Shown here piece after piece: positions 33,684 to 43,208 of a DNA stretch of 64,000 nt. Below the pieces are notes generated by a model. That model saw nothing but the letters and a program-made list of their open reading frames with translations. It made no database searches and was not told the origin of the DNA. Source of the stretch: Verrucomicrobiaceae bacterium (GTDB lineage: Bacteria; Verrucomicrobiota; Verrucomicrobiia; Verrucomicrobiales; Verrucomicrobiaceae); the NCBI GenBank assembly GCA_024232965.1, contig JACKQF010000001.1:186001-250000 (forward strand), read 5' to 3'. A program made the position numbers and the translations under genes. Position 1 is the stretch's first letter; the number at the start of each line of letters is the position of its first letter.

Positions 33684-34844
33684 ATGTGGAAAGCCATCCT
33701 CTCCAAACTCTTTAAAGCCCGTGAAAAAATCGCCATCGACCTGAGCAAGGGCGATGAAGAAAAACCGTTCCTCGAGCACCTGGAAGATCTGCGAACCATG
33801 TTGGTGCGGATCTCGGTGACTTTGCTGATCGCAACACTGGCAACGTTTGGCTTTAACAAGGCGCTGACAGACTTGATGTTGCAGCCCTACGTCAAGGGTA
33901 TGGTGGGGGCCGAGCAATCCATCAAGGCAGAAATAGTCGAAGACCCGACCTTAGTGGACCCTGCACGCCCAGAGTTTACATGGAAGATGCCTGGAACCGT
34001 GAGTGCCCAAGGGGGCTTCATGGTAAGCGTGAATGTCTCCCTTATTGCTGGTGTCATCGCGGCGTTTCCGCTGGTGCTGCTATTTCTACTTCAATTCATT
34101 CTCCCTGGGCTGAAGGATAACGAAAAGAGGGTGCTGTGGCCCGCTCTAGCGGTGGGCTTCGGTCTGTTTCTGGGTGGGGTAACCTTTTCATTCCTTGCTG
34201 TTTTGCCGCGAGCACTCACCTTTTTTGCCGAGTGGAATTTCTGGCATGGATTCGAGAATACTTGGATGCTGGAGGACTACATTACGTTCTCGACTCGGTT
34301 CATCCTGCTCTTTGGGGTGTCCTTTGAATTGCCTGTCGTTGTGATGATTTTGGTGAAGCTGGACATCCTCTCCTACAGCAAGATGAAGGGCACGCGCGCC
34401 TATGCGCTGATCGGTATCACCATTTTTTCTGCCGTCATTACGCCCACGCAGGACATCCTAACTCTGCTGCTTCTAGCTGGGCCACTCTACATCCTCTACG
34501 AGATTTGTATCATTCTCGCCTACTTCATGGAGAAGAAAGACCGCGAGGCCTTCCCTGAATACTACGCAGAGCTCGACAAAGATGCGAAAGAGCTCGAAGC
34601 AGAAAGCCCCGACGAATGGGACAAGGAAGACTACAATCCATGGTTCTCTGACTCCAGCGATGACGAGGACGATGATATCGATCTCGGCCCAAGTCGGAAG
34701 ACGAGCCCCGAGCCAACTCCTGACGCTGAAGGAGGCGATAAGCCTTCAACAGATCCTGAGGCTGACCCCGGGCCTCCAGATCGCGAGAAGACTCTGGAAG
34801 AACTTGCCGAAGAAGACGAAAATAGGTCCCGAAATACGGACTGA
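33684..34844 (+). CDS. tatC: Sec-independent protein translocase TatC with acidic tail
   Basis: The 386-aa inner-membrane receptor for twin-arginine signal peptides. The N-terminal LEHLEDLRTMLVRI holds the cytoplasmic contact motif, and six membrane segments follow with the usual VLPRALTFF and ITPTQDILTLLLL features. From about residue 290 a 95-residue hydrophilic tail rich in Asp, Glu, Pro and Ser follows; E. coli TatC (258 aa) lacks it. It is the end of the argH-nudix-tatC run. The window's DUF1501 protein is a likely Tat client; TatA is not in the window. Confidence 0.95.
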   Translation: MWKAILSKLFKAREKIAIDLSKGDEEKPFLEHLEDLRTMLVRISVTLLIATLATFGFNKALTDLMLQPYVKGMVGAEQSIKAEIVEDPTLVDPARPEFTWKMPGTVSAQGGFMVSVNVSLIAGVIAAFPLVLLFLLQFILPGLKDNEKRVLWPALAVGFGLFLGGVTFSFLAVLPRALTFFAEWNFWHGFENTWMLEDYITFSTRFILLFGVSFELPVVVMILVKLDILSYSKMKGTRAYALIGITIFSAVITPTQDILTLLLLAGPLYILYEICIILAYFMEKKDREAFPEYYAELDKDAKELEAESPDEWDKEDYNPWFSDSSDDEDDDIDLGPSRKTSPEPTPDAEGGDKPSTDPEADPGPPDREKTLEELAEEDENRSRNTD

Positions 34845-35176
34845 TGCTCGAACCATCAGCGGAGTGCGAAGTCCGCGCTCCGTGCCGGGATCGTTTGACT
34901 GCGCACAGCCCTACCGGGTCCCGAACGGTCCAATGAGCGTCGATCGGAGGACTCAGTGGTGACGGGCTGTGTCCCGTCCGATACTTTTGGGGGGAAGACG
35001 AGGATTGCCCTTGGCTGGGCTTATTATTGGAAGGGGCTTTCCAATCCCCCCGATAATCCCAGTTTAATCCGAGGTCACCGCGAAAGCTCCGCCCCTCCGC
35101 AACTCGGCCCTCCGAAAGGTTTGGGCCGCGACACAGCGCAGCCCTACCGTGTTTCAGGCTGCCTTGTGTTGCTTGT
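34845..35176. other. 332-bp intergenic region with two predicted hairpins
   Basis: No gene is supported here. Hairpin 1 (34860-34882) is a 9-bp stem, C-GGAGTGCG / CGCGCTCC-G with one G-U, right after tatC; no T-run follows. Hairpin 2 (35015-35062) has arms CTGGG-c-TTAT / ATAA-t-CCCAG around an inner stem ATTGGAA / TTCCAAT. Two copies of a similar phrase (CACAGCCCTACCG near 34903 and GCGCAGCCCTACCG near 35138) flank it in the same orientation. Confidence 0.5.
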
Positions 35177-37963
35177 TTACCTCGCGGCGGTTTTTGCTGG
35201 CGCGCTGCGGAGGTAGGCGACGATGTCAGCGACATCTTGCGCCGTCATCCCGAGCTGTGGACCACTGAGCATCAAAGAGCGATCCAGCTTCTTGCGACTG
35301 GCGATGCGGCTTTTGGGAACGTATTGTTGCTGGCCGCCAATGGACCGGACGATCATGATGTCGCCTTCTGCCAGGATCATCCCGTGGATTTTGATGCCGT
35401 CCTTCGTCACGATTTCGTTGCCTTCGTAGCCGTGTGCGATGTCCTTACTGGGGTTCAGGATGGCCTCTGCGATGACATTCGATGGCTGGCTCAGGCCCCA
35501 CCCTTCAAGGCTTGGGCCAAATTCGACGCCTTGTCCGTTAATCTGATGGCACATCACGCAGCGGGTGACGAGCTGCGCGCCGTTCTTGGCGTTGCCACTC
35601 AGTTTCAGCACGTCTTCGGTCTGGATTTGTTGGGCGGCTGGCGGGGGCAGTTCGATGGAGATGAGCTTTGTCGCTTCGGGATCGAAAATGCCGGCGGCCT
35701 TGAGCTTGGCGGCGATGTCAAAACCTGCCCAGTCGTCCGTGCTGCGTTTGATCAACCACCAGAGAGCATCGTCGTGCATCGCATCGGCCTTGGTCTTGGC
35801 GACGGCCATCATGGCGTCTGCAGAGGCGGCCTCAGGCGTGAAAGCCAGGGTGTCCAAGGCGAGCTTCCGCTCGTCCTTACTGAGACTACCATTTGCAGCG
35901 CGGGCGGCGACAGCACTGATGGCTGCCACTGGGTGCAGGCGCCAGGTCAGGCGTGCAAAGGCAGGCGTCCAGGTGGCGGCATCTTTCTGCCCCATGGCGG
36001 AGACCAGTGCAGGCCAGAGTGTCTCTTCCTTGCCGTCTGCACCGATGCCCCAGGCTTCCAGGTAGGATCGGTCTTTGCCGTCGTAGCGCTTTGCCAGTGT
36101 GATCAAGATTTGCTGGGCCTTGTCGGCGGGCACATCGCGCATGGCGACGGCGACTTCGCGGCGGACGGCGGCGTCACTGTCCTTGCTCATCTTTTCTGCC
36201 AGGGGCAGGAAGTCCACACCAGCAGCGCGGAGGGCACGCAGGGCCACGAGGCGTTGGCGAGGCTCATCGGCGTCCAGCATGGCACGGACCTTCGTCTGGC
36301 CTTGTTCGCCCAATTGAGCCAGTAACCAGATGGCGCGGGAGGCCACATAAGGGTTGCGGTCTTTGAGGATTTCTGAGACCTCGGGGATGACGGCCTCGCC
36401 ACGGGCTTTGAGTCCGACGAACCCAACGTGACGCGTGTTCACCGCAGGGCTGCGCAGTGCGGCGATCTGTCCTGGCAGGGTGTCCAGCGGTAACACAGGG
36501 CGGCGGATGTCTTCGCCTTTGGGGGTGATGCGATAGATCGCTCCGGAGCAACTTTCATCCAGATCTTGGTGACCGCCAGTGCGTTGGTCAAACCAGTCGC
36601 TGACATAGATGGCACCATCGGGACCGACGCACACGTCGGATGGGCGGAAAAGGATGTGGCGTTCGTCGGAAAGGTTATTAGCACCGCCAACAAAGTCGGA
36701 ACCTTTGAAGACGCCGGTTGTATTCGTTGTCAGAAAGTCAAAGCGTTGCAGCTTAAAGCCCGCGCCGTCTGGTTTCGGCAGATAGCCAAAGACCGTGTTT
36801 CGTCCGGTCTCGCAGCTTAGCAGCATGCCCTGCCATTTGCTACCCAGCGATCCATTTTCATAGAACGCCATGCCTGTCGGGGCACCGCCGCCGTAGACAT
36901 CGCCAGCAGGGATACTGCCGGGGTCATCCTGCCGCCATTCCGCGGTGGGAATGTCCTGCCCGGGGCGTTTGTCGGCGCGCCACTGGCGCTTTCCGTCACG
37001 GGAGAAAAAGCCAAAGCTGCCACCCTCGATGATGTGGCTGACTCGGCAGGCTGGGGGATCATCATTGTCGTTCTGAAAGAGGTCGCCGAAGGAGTTCTTG
37101 GTCTGCTCAAACGAATTGCGGAAGTTGAAGCCGAGAATTGCGGCCTGAGTGCCGTCTGGATTTACGCTGGCGGAAAAACCACCCACATAGACTTGGCCAT
37201 CGTCGCTGGGTTCGCCAGCCCACGGGTTATTCAGATAGGCACCGCCGATGCGGAAGGATCGACCACTCTTGTCCGTGAAGTAGGCACCGCAGTTGCCATT
37301 GGTGAAGTACCAGCGCCCATCGGGGCCCGCCACGACGGCGTGCAGGCTGTGGTCATGCTGGGGTTGCTCAAAGCCGGAGAGAAATACTTCCCGCTTGTCC
37401 ACCTTGGGATCGAAGACGAGATCGCGGTTCACGTCCGTGTACTTGATCATGTTCGGCGTATTGGAAACGATGATCACGTTATCAAAAACGGCCACTCCCA
37501 GCGGGCACTCCAGTTCTTTTTCGCGGACGAAAACGTGGCTCTTATCGGCTGTGCCATCGCCATCCGTGTCTTCGAGCACGCGGATACAGTCGCCTTCGCG
37601 AGACCGACCTGAATGGCGGCGGTAGTTGATGCCTTCAGCGATCCACACGCGCCCTGCGTGGTCTACGTCCATGTTGGCAGGGTTGAAAAGCATCGGCGAC
37701 GTGGCCCACAGCGTGACCTGCATGCCTTCAGGCACCTTGAAAAGCGATGTATCTAGGTGATCGGGCGTTGCCTTGTTAGGATCGAAGGCGGGGACGTTGC
37801 TGTCTGGCTTGAAAGCAGGCTGGCCAGGGACGTGGGGTGGCTTTATTTTTTTGGCACCCTTGTTTTGCGCTGGAGCGCTGGCCGCCGTCAATGCAATGAG
37901 GGAGCAGGCGGTGGCAATCTTGAAATGCTTCAGGGTTTGGGCGGTGGATTTGCGGCAAAACAT
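35177..37963 (-). CDS. PVC-type c-heme protein with dehydrogenase-like propeller and HEAT repeats
   Basis: A 928-aa exported protein of a type nearly confined to Planctomycetes and Verrucomicrobia. It has a signal peptide (CSLIALTAASAPA near residue 30) and a six-bladed propeller resembling PQQ/soluble glucose-dehydrogenase folds (residues about 60-520; GRVWIAEGINYR, AIYVSDWFDQRTGG). An Ala-rich HEAT-like stretch (about 530-760) follows, and then a cytochrome c domain with CVMCHQING binding one heme. The C-terminus (YLRSAPA) ends the heme domain. It probably oxidises or binds a carbohydrate or other extracellular substrate; the substrate is unknown. It diverges from pyrD. Confidence 0.92.
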   Translation of the reverse strand: MFCRKSTAQTLKHFKIATACSLIALTAASAPAQNKGAKKIKPPHVPGQPAFKPDSNVPAFDPNKATPDHLDTSLFKVPEGMQVTLWATSPMLFNPANMDVDHAGRVWIAEGINYRRHSGRSREGDCIRVLEDTDGDGTADKSHVFVREKELECPLGVAVFDNVIIVSNTPNMIKYTDVNRDLVFDPKVDKREVFLSGFEQPQHDHSLHAVVAGPDGRWYFTNGNCGAYFTDKSGRSFRIGGAYLNNPWAGEPSDDGQVYVGGFSASVNPDGTQAAILGFNFRNSFEQTKNSFGDLFQNDNDDPPACRVSHIIEGGSFGFFSRDGKRQWRADKRPGQDIPTAEWRQDDPGSIPAGDVYGGGAPTGMAFYENGSLGSKWQGMLLSCETGRNTVFGYLPKPDGAGFKLQRFDFLTTNTTGVFKGSDFVGGANNLSDERHILFRPSDVCVGPDGAIYVSDWFDQRTGGHQDLDESCSGAIYRITPKGEDIRRPVLPLDTLPGQIAALRSPAVNTRHVGFVGLKARGEAVIPEVSEILKDRNPYVASRAIWLLAQLGEQGQTKVRAMLDADEPRQRLVALRALRAAGVDFLPLAEKMSKDSDAAVRREVAVAMRDVPADKAQQILITLAKRYDGKDRSYLEAWGIGADGKEETLWPALVSAMGQKDAATWTPAFARLTWRLHPVAAISAVAARAANGSLSKDERKLALDTLAFTPEAASADAMMAVAKTKADAMHDDALWWLIKRSTDDWAGFDIAAKLKAAGIFDPEATKLISIELPPPAAQQIQTEDVLKLSGNAKNGAQLVTRCVMCHQINGQGVEFGPSLEGWGLSQPSNVIAEAILNPSKDIAHGYEGNEIVTKDGIKIHGMILAEGDIMIVRSIGGQQQYVPKSRIASRKKLDRSLMLSGPQLGMTAQDVADIVAYLRSAPAKTAAR

Positions 37964-38124
37964 GGCCGCAGAAAACGAACGCAGTTTGGATGTTCTTACT
38001 CCGTCTCGCAGCATTCATTCCGAGCTCGATTCGCATCCGTGAATCATTGACTCATCGTGAATTTTTACGTGCAACTCCGCATGGCCCATCTTGACAGACG
38101 ACACGGCTGCGGCAGGTAACAGAT

Positions 38125-39144
38125 ATGACTCTGCTGACCCGTCTCTACCCGACCCTGAAACCCTGGCTCTTTCGCATGGATGCGGAACGTGCGCACGAGT
38201 GGACGACGCGCATGCTGCGGCTCTCTCATGCCCTGGGTATGGTCCAGAGCGTCGCACCAGAGGCTGCGCAACCTGTGGAGTGCCTGGGGCTCAAGTTCCC
38301 CAACTGGCTTGGGCTCGCTGCGGGAATGGACAAGAGCGCCTCCTGCGTGGATGCCTGGGGCGCGCTGGGATTTGGCTTCGTAGAGGTCGGCACGCTGACG
38401 CCACGCCCGCAGCCCGGAAATCCCAAGCCGCGTCTCTTTCGCCTACCAGAGCACGATGCCCTGATCAACCGCATGGGCTTTAATAATCCTGGCATCCACG
38501 CTGCGGTGAAGCGCCTGGAAAAACGTCGCACCAAGGCCGTCGTCGGCGTGAACATCGGCAAAAACTTTGATACGCCGAATGATGCCGCCGTGAACGACTA
38601 CCTTTACGGACTGAAGGTCGCGTATCCTGTGGCGGACTACATCGCCGTAAACATATCGTCTCCCAATACCAAAGGCCTTCGCGATCTCCAAGCGGAAGAG
38701 GCCATCCGTACACTGCTGTCCGCCCTCAAGACCGAGCAGGCAAGACTGCAAAAGGAGCACGGCAAAAAGGTGCCGATGCTAGTAAAAATCGCCCCCGATC
38801 TCGAGTCCATGCAGATTCAGGCTCTGGCACGAGTTTTCAATGAGTTGGCCGTGGACGGCGTGATCGCCACCAATACCACCATTTCCCGCGAGGCAGTGGC
38901 CGGCCACCCCGTCGCGAGTGAGACCGGCGGCCTCAGCGGTCTACCTGTCCGCCAGCGCTCCACCGAGGTGCTGGCAGAGTTTCGCGAACTCATTCGCCCA
39001 GAGACGGTGCTCATCGGCGTGGGCGGGATTCTTTCGGCGGACGATGCCCGTGCGAAGCGCGCTGCAGGTGCCCAATTGGTACAGATCTACAGCGGCCTGA
39101 TTTTCCGTGGGCTGGACCTGATTCGCGAAGTGGCGGGTGCGTGA
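38125..39144 (+). CDS. pyrD: Dihydroorotate dehydrogenase (quinone), class 2
   Basis: The fourth step of pyrimidine synthesis: oxidation of dihydroorotate with quinone at the inner membrane. The 339-aa FMN barrel has an N-terminal extension that contacts the membrane (typical of class 2), then LGLAAGMDKSA, VEVGTLTPRPQPGNPKPRLFRL, NRMGFNNPG, a SSPNTKGLRDLQ loop and, near the end, IGVGGILSADDA and QIYSGLIF. It diverges from the PVC heme gene over 161 bp containing a TTGACA-like hexamer without a convincing -10 partner. Confidence 0.96.
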   Translation: MTLLTRLYPTLKPWLFRMDAERAHEWTTRMLRLSHALGMVQSVAPEAAQPVECLGLKFPNWLGLAAGMDKSASCVDAWGALGFGFVEVGTLTPRPQPGNPKPRLFRLPEHDALINRMGFNNPGIHAAVKRLEKRRTKAVVGVNIGKNFDTPNDAAVNDYLYGLKVAYPVADYIAVNISSPNTKGLRDLQAEEAIRTLLSALKTEQARLQKEHGKKVPMLVKIAPDLESMQIQALARVFNELAVDGVIATNTTISREAVAGHPVASETGGLSGLPVRQRSTEVLAEFRELIRPETVLIGVGGILSADDARAKRAAGAQLVQIYSGLIFRGLDLIREVAGA

Positions 39145-39215
39145 GGGCTTGGTTCTCCTCGCGCTCGAACCGATTGCGTTTGTGACACACCCGTGACAAA
39201 GTCGCCTCTACTTCC

Positions 39216-40820
39216 ATGCTTGAATATGACTTCATTGTTGTCGGTAGCGGGGCAGCGGGGCTAAGTGCCGCTCTTCATGCCGCAGACCATGGCCGCGTGG
39301 CGGTCATCACCAAGCGCGGGGCGCTCGATTCCAATTCGAATTGGGCTCAAGGTGGCATCGCCTGCGTGACCAGCGACGTCGATTCTATCGAGCAACACGT
39401 CAGCGATACCCTCATCGCTGGCGCAGGGCTTTGCCATGAGCCAGCAGTGCGGACCATCGTTACTGAGGGACCAGCGCGCATCGACGAACTGCTGCAGTGG
39501 GGCGTCGATTTTGACCAGCGGGAAAATAAAGAGGGCCACCTGGAATTTGATCTGACTCGCGAGGGCGGCCACTCCCAGCGGCGTGTCCTGCACGCAGCAG
39601 ATGCCACGGGCCGTGAGATCTCCGAAAAACTCCTCGCCGCGGTTCGCGGGCGTGAGGAGATCGACCTGCTGGAGAATCACTTTGCCATCGATCTCATTAC
39701 CACCGGCAAACTCGGCTTTGCCTCCGAAGATCGTGTGCTGGGCCTCTACGTGCTGAAGGAGTCCACCGGCGACGTTTTGACATTGCGCTCCGATCGTGTG
39801 CTGCTTTCCACCGGAGGCTGCGGGCGCGTCTATCTTTATACCACCAATCCTAAGGTCGCCACCGGGGACGGCGTCGCGATGGCTTGGCGCGCGGGTGCTA
39901 GCATCTCCAATATGGAGTTCATCCAGTTCCATCCCACCTGCCTCTACCATCCCGAGAAACGCTCGTTTTTGATCACCGAGGCGATGCGCGGCGAAGGGGC
40001 ACGACTCATCGATAAGAACGGCAATGAATTCATGCACAACTACGACAAGCGCGGATCACTGGCTCCGCGGGATATCGTTGCGCGCGCCATCGATCATGAA
40101 ATCAAGCGCACTGGCGGTCCCTGTGTTTATCTCGACATCAGTCACAAGCCCGCTGATTTTATCCTCTCCCACTTCCCCAATATCCACCGCGCCTGTCTTG
40201 AAGTGGATATCGACATTACCAAGCAACCCATCCCTGTGGTGCCCGCCGCCCACTACCAATGCGGTGGTGTGCAGACAGATGTGAACGGCGCGACGACCAT
40301 CCGTGGACTTTGTGCCGTCGGCGAAGTCGGCTGCACCGGGCTGCACGGTGCCAATCGTCTGGCCAGCAATAGCCTCCTCGAATGCGTCGTCATCTCCCAT
40401 CGTGCCGTCCAGCATCTCATGCGCAAGATCCCACTGGGCCGCCAGGCTGCGCAAACCTACGAACTGCCACCTTGGCAAAGTGGCGAAGCCGTGGACAACG
40501 ACGAACTCGTCGTCATCTACCACAACTGGGACGAGATCCGCCGCCTTATGTGGGACTACGTCTCCATCGTTCGTACCAATAAACGCCTCCAACGGGCGGC
40601 CGCCCGGCTACGAAATCTGAAGCGCGAGGTCCAAGAGTTCTACTGGAACTTCCGCATCACCAGCGAGTTGCTCGAACTGCGCAACCTTGTAGAGGCCGCG
40701 TCCATTATCGTGGAATGCGCCATCCGCCGACCCGAAAGCCGCGGCCTCCATTACACGCTGGACTTCCCAAATCTCGACGAACGCAAACCACCGACCGACA
40801 CCGTTCTCCGTCGTTTTTAA
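39216..40820 (+). CDS. nadB: L-aspartate oxidase
   Basis: The first step of de novo NAD synthesis: oxidation of aspartate to iminoaspartate with FAD. The 534-aa protein has the dinucleotide motif VVGSGAAGLSAALHAA at the start, SNSNWAQGGIACV, QFHPTCLY and YQCGGVQTD, and LHGANRLASNSLLE (FAD region), followed by the helical C-terminal domain. Start at 39216 is supported by the motif position. A tandem TGTGACACACCCGTGACA lies in the 70-bp leader. The DUF1080 gene follows 24 bp later; nadA and nadC are not here. Confidence 0.96.
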   Translation: MLEYDFIVVGSGAAGLSAALHAADHGRVAVITKRGALDSNSNWAQGGIACVTSDVDSIEQHVSDTLIAGAGLCHEPAVRTIVTEGPARIDELLQWGVDFDQRENKEGHLEFDLTREGGHSQRRVLHAADATGREISEKLLAAVRGREEIDLLENHFAIDLITTGKLGFASEDRVLGLYVLKESTGDVLTLRSDRVLLSTGGCGRVYLYTTNPKVATGDGVAMAWRAGASISNMEFIQFHPTCLYHPEKRSFLITEAMRGEGARLIDKNGNEFMHNYDKRGSLAPRDIVARAIDHEIKRTGGPCVYLDISHKPADFILSHFPNIHRACLEVDIDITKQPIPVVPAAHYQCGGVQTDVNGATTIRGLCAVGEVGCTGLHGANRLASNSLLECVVISHRAVQHLMRKIPLGRQAAQTYELPPWQSGEAVDNDELVVIYHNWDEIRRLMWDYVSIVRTNKRLQRAAARLRNLKREVQEFYWNFRITSELLELRNLVEAASIIVECAIRRPESRGLHYTLDFPNLDERKPPTDTVLRRF

Positions 40821-40844
40821 TTCCAACTTACCGCGAGCCCAACC

Positions 40845-41627
40845 ATGAAATCGCTCCTTGTCCTCTTCACCCTCAGTCTCTCCGCATTTGGGCAAGACGG
40901 CTTCACGCCACTCTTTAACGGCAAAGATCTCTCCGATTGGGATGGCGATTCTAAGCTGTGGAAGGTGGTCGATGGGATCGTCATCGGCACGAATCCAACG
41001 CCTGAGGCAATGGCCAATAACAGCTTCCTTATTTGGCGCGGCGGAGTTGTGAAGGACTTCGAACTGATCGCAACAATTCGTGTCGAAGGCGACAATAACT
41101 CCGGCGTCCAGTATCGTAGTCGTGAGCTCCCAGACGTCGCTCCTTGGGTCATTACAGGCTATCAATGTGACATTCATCCCGCCATCGAGCACACCGGCAT
41201 GACCTATGAGGAAAAGGGCAGAGGGATTTTCGGTCTCAACGGCCACAACGTCATGCTCGATCCAGATGGCGCGCTTTGGCAGCTCAGCGAGCACGAACCG
41301 GTGAAGGTCGATGTCTCCCAGTGGAACGAATACACCATCATCGCCCTCGGTAATCATCTCATCCACAAGATCAACGGCCATATCACCTCTGAGCTGATTG
41401 ATCACGACGAAAAGAAACGCGCCCTCGAAGGCCTCCTCGCCATCCAACTGCATCGCGGCAATCCCAATAGCGTCCACATCAAAGACCTACGCCTCAAGGT
41501 GCTCGACGCCGGTAAACTGATTCCCTTTGATCCCACCACCTTACCCGCCAGCGCAACGAAGATCGAAAAGCCCCACACCAAAAGTCCGCAGGGCACGGGG
41601 CCAGTGGTGCCTTTGCAGAGTAATTAG
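40845..41627 (+). CDS. DUF1080 (3-keto-disaccharide hydrolase-like) secreted protein
   Basis: 260 aa with a short signal peptide (MKSLLVLFTLSLSAFG). The concanavalin/jellyroll-type fold of DUF1080 is seen in GFTPLFNGKDLSDWDG, DFELIATIRVEGDNNSGVQYRS, and NEYTIIALGNHLIHKINGH. Some members hydrolyse 3-keto-glycosides, others only bind carbohydrate. It lies 24 bp after nadB, probably co-transcribed without functional link. This family is markedly expanded in Planctomycetes and Verrucomicrobia. Confidence 0.9.
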   Translation: MKSLLVLFTLSLSAFGQDGFTPLFNGKDLSDWDGDSKLWKVVDGIVIGTNPTPEAMANNSFLIWRGGVVKDFELIATIRVEGDNNSGVQYRSRELPDVAPWVITGYQCDIHPAIEHTGMTYEEKGRGIFGLNGHNVMLDPDGALWQLSEHEPVKVDVSQWNEYTIIALGNHLIHKINGHITSELIDHDEKKRALEGLLAIQLHRGNPNSVHIKDLRLKVLDAGKLIPFDPTTLPASATKIEKPHTKSPQGTGPVVPLQSN

Positions 41628-41741
41628 GGCTGGAACGCAATCAGAATCTTGCATTTTGGGCCTGTGATGGGTGTCGCTGCCACCAATCGGTGGCCGTCTC
41701 CCCGCAAGGAACGTGTGGCGCCCGGGAAAAAAGGCGCTAGG

Positions 41742-43169
41742 ATGTCGGTTCCCATGCTTTCTGCACTCTCCGAAAAACTCGAACTGACCTTCAAAAAGCT
41801 GCGCGGCCTTGGTCGCATCAGCGAGTCGAACATCTCTGACGCGATGCGCGAGATCCGTCTGGCCTTGCTTGAGGCGGATGTCGATTTCAACGTGACCAAG
41901 GACCTCATTGAGGCCGTCAAGGCCAAGGCGTTGGGAGAGGAAGTCCTGCGCACGGTTTCGCCGGGGCAGATGATCGTCAAGATTTTCCAGGACGAGCTGG
42001 TCAACATTCTCGGTGGCGGGATGACTGCGCTGAATGTGGGTGGGAACCAGCGCATCTTGATGGTCGGTCTCAACGGTGCGGGTAAAACCACGACGACGGC
42101 CAAGCTGGCCCATTGGTTGAAAAAGCAGGGCAAGCGTCCGCTCCTGATCGCGCTGGATCTTTACCGCCCGGCGGCGGTGCAGCAGTTGAAGGTGCTAGCA
42201 GATTCCCTGGGGGCTCCAATTTATTGCCCAGAATCAGGGGAAAAAGATCCGGTCAAGGCCGCCAAGGCATCGCTCGTCTGGTTGGAGCAACAGGGCGGTG
42301 GTGTCGCGCTTTTTGATACCGCTGGTCGGCAGGAGTTGGATGAGGCTTTGCTGGACGAGTTGAAAAAAGTCGTCGCGGTCATTGCGCCGACTGAGACGTT
42401 GCTGGTCGCTGATGCTGCGACGGGTCAGCAGGCCGTGAGCGTGGCTTCTAAATTCCATGCGGCCGTGGGTGTTTCAGGTCTGATCATGACGAAATTGGAT
42501 GGTGATGCGCGCGGTGGTGCGCTGCTCTCCATGCGGCAGGTCACGGGTTGTCCGGTGAAGTTCCTCGGAGTCGGCGAAAAGGTGGATCAGTTGGAAGTCT
42601 TCCACCCTGACCGCATGGCGCAGCGCATTCTGGGCATGGGCGATGTCGTCTCCCTGGTGGAAAAAGCCGCACAAGAGATTGATGAAAAAGAGGCCATGAA
42701 CATGGCCAAGCGCATGCAGGAGGCGAAGTTCGACTTCAATGACTTCCTGGCGCAGATGCGCTTCATGAAGCGCCTAGGTCCACTCGAAGGCCTGATGGGT
42801 ATGATCCCAGGCATGGGTAAGATCAAGGACATGGGCGTGAACGAAGATCGCATGAAGCATGTGGAAGCGATCGTGCTTTCCATGACGCTCAAAGAGCGCC
42901 AGAACCCCGACATCCTCAATGGTAGCCGCCGCAAGCGCATCGCCAATGGTTCTGGTCGCCCGGTGGTGGAGGTCAACCAGTTGCTGAAGCAATTCGACAT
43001 GATGCGTAAGCTCATGAAGAATAAGGGTGCTATGGCGCAAATGGCTGGCGGCCTGATGGGCGGTGGCGGTATGCCCGGCATGGGGGGCGGAATGCCGAAG
43101 ATGGGCGGGGGCGGTTTTGGTAAGATGCCAAAATTCCGGCCCGGAGGTGGCGGACGTCGCCGCTTTTGA
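41742..43169 (+). CDS. ffh: Signal recognition particle protein Ffh
   Basis: A 475-aa cytoplasmic GTPase that with 4.5S RNA targets nascent membrane proteins. The N domain is followed by G-domain motifs GLNGAGKTTT, DTAGRQELDEAL and TKLDGDARGGALLS. The C-terminal M domain is Met-rich (for example LMGMIPGMGKIKDMGVN) and ends in a Gly/Met/Pro-rich tail. ATG at 41742 is chosen; 41754 is an alternative, and the frame extends further upstream without coding character. It stands alone ahead of the oxidoreductase-lpxB set (39 bp). Confidence 0.97.
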   Translation: MSVPMLSALSEKLELTFKKLRGLGRISESNISDAMREIRLALLEADVDFNVTKDLIEAVKAKALGEEVLRTVSPGQMIVKIFQDELVNILGGGMTALNVGGNQRILMVGLNGAGKTTTTAKLAHWLKKQGKRPLLIALDLYRPAAVQQLKVLADSLGAPIYCPESGEKDPVKAAKASLVWLEQQGGGVALFDTAGRQELDEALLDELKKVVAVIAPTETLLVADAATGQQAVSVASKFHAAVGVSGLIMTKLDGDARGGALLSMRQVTGCPVKFLGVGEKVDQLEVFHPDRMAQRILGMGDVVSLVEKAAQEIDEKEAMNMAKRMQEAKFDFNDFLAQMRFMKRLGPLEGLMGMIPGMGKIKDMGVNEDRMKHVEAIVLSMTLKERQNPDILNGSRRKRIANGSGRPVVEVNQLLKQFDMMRKLMKNKGAMAQMAGGLMGGGGMPGMGGGMPKMGGGGFGKMPKFRPGGGGRRRF

Positions 43170-43208
43170 TCTCACCTCCAACGATAGCAGCCCTTTTACT
43201 CTCGAAGA

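Noticed and set aside
35237..36325. Long open frame antisense to the PVC heme gene
   Set aside because: It has no recognisable motif and follows from the GC-skewed third positions of the opposite strand.
38090..38124. TTGACA hexamer as a pyrD promoter
   Set aside because: No -10 box is found at 16-18 bases; the nearest AT-rich hexamer is 20 bases away.
39261..40037. 258-codon frame antisense to nadB
   Set aside because: Shadow of nadB with no motif.
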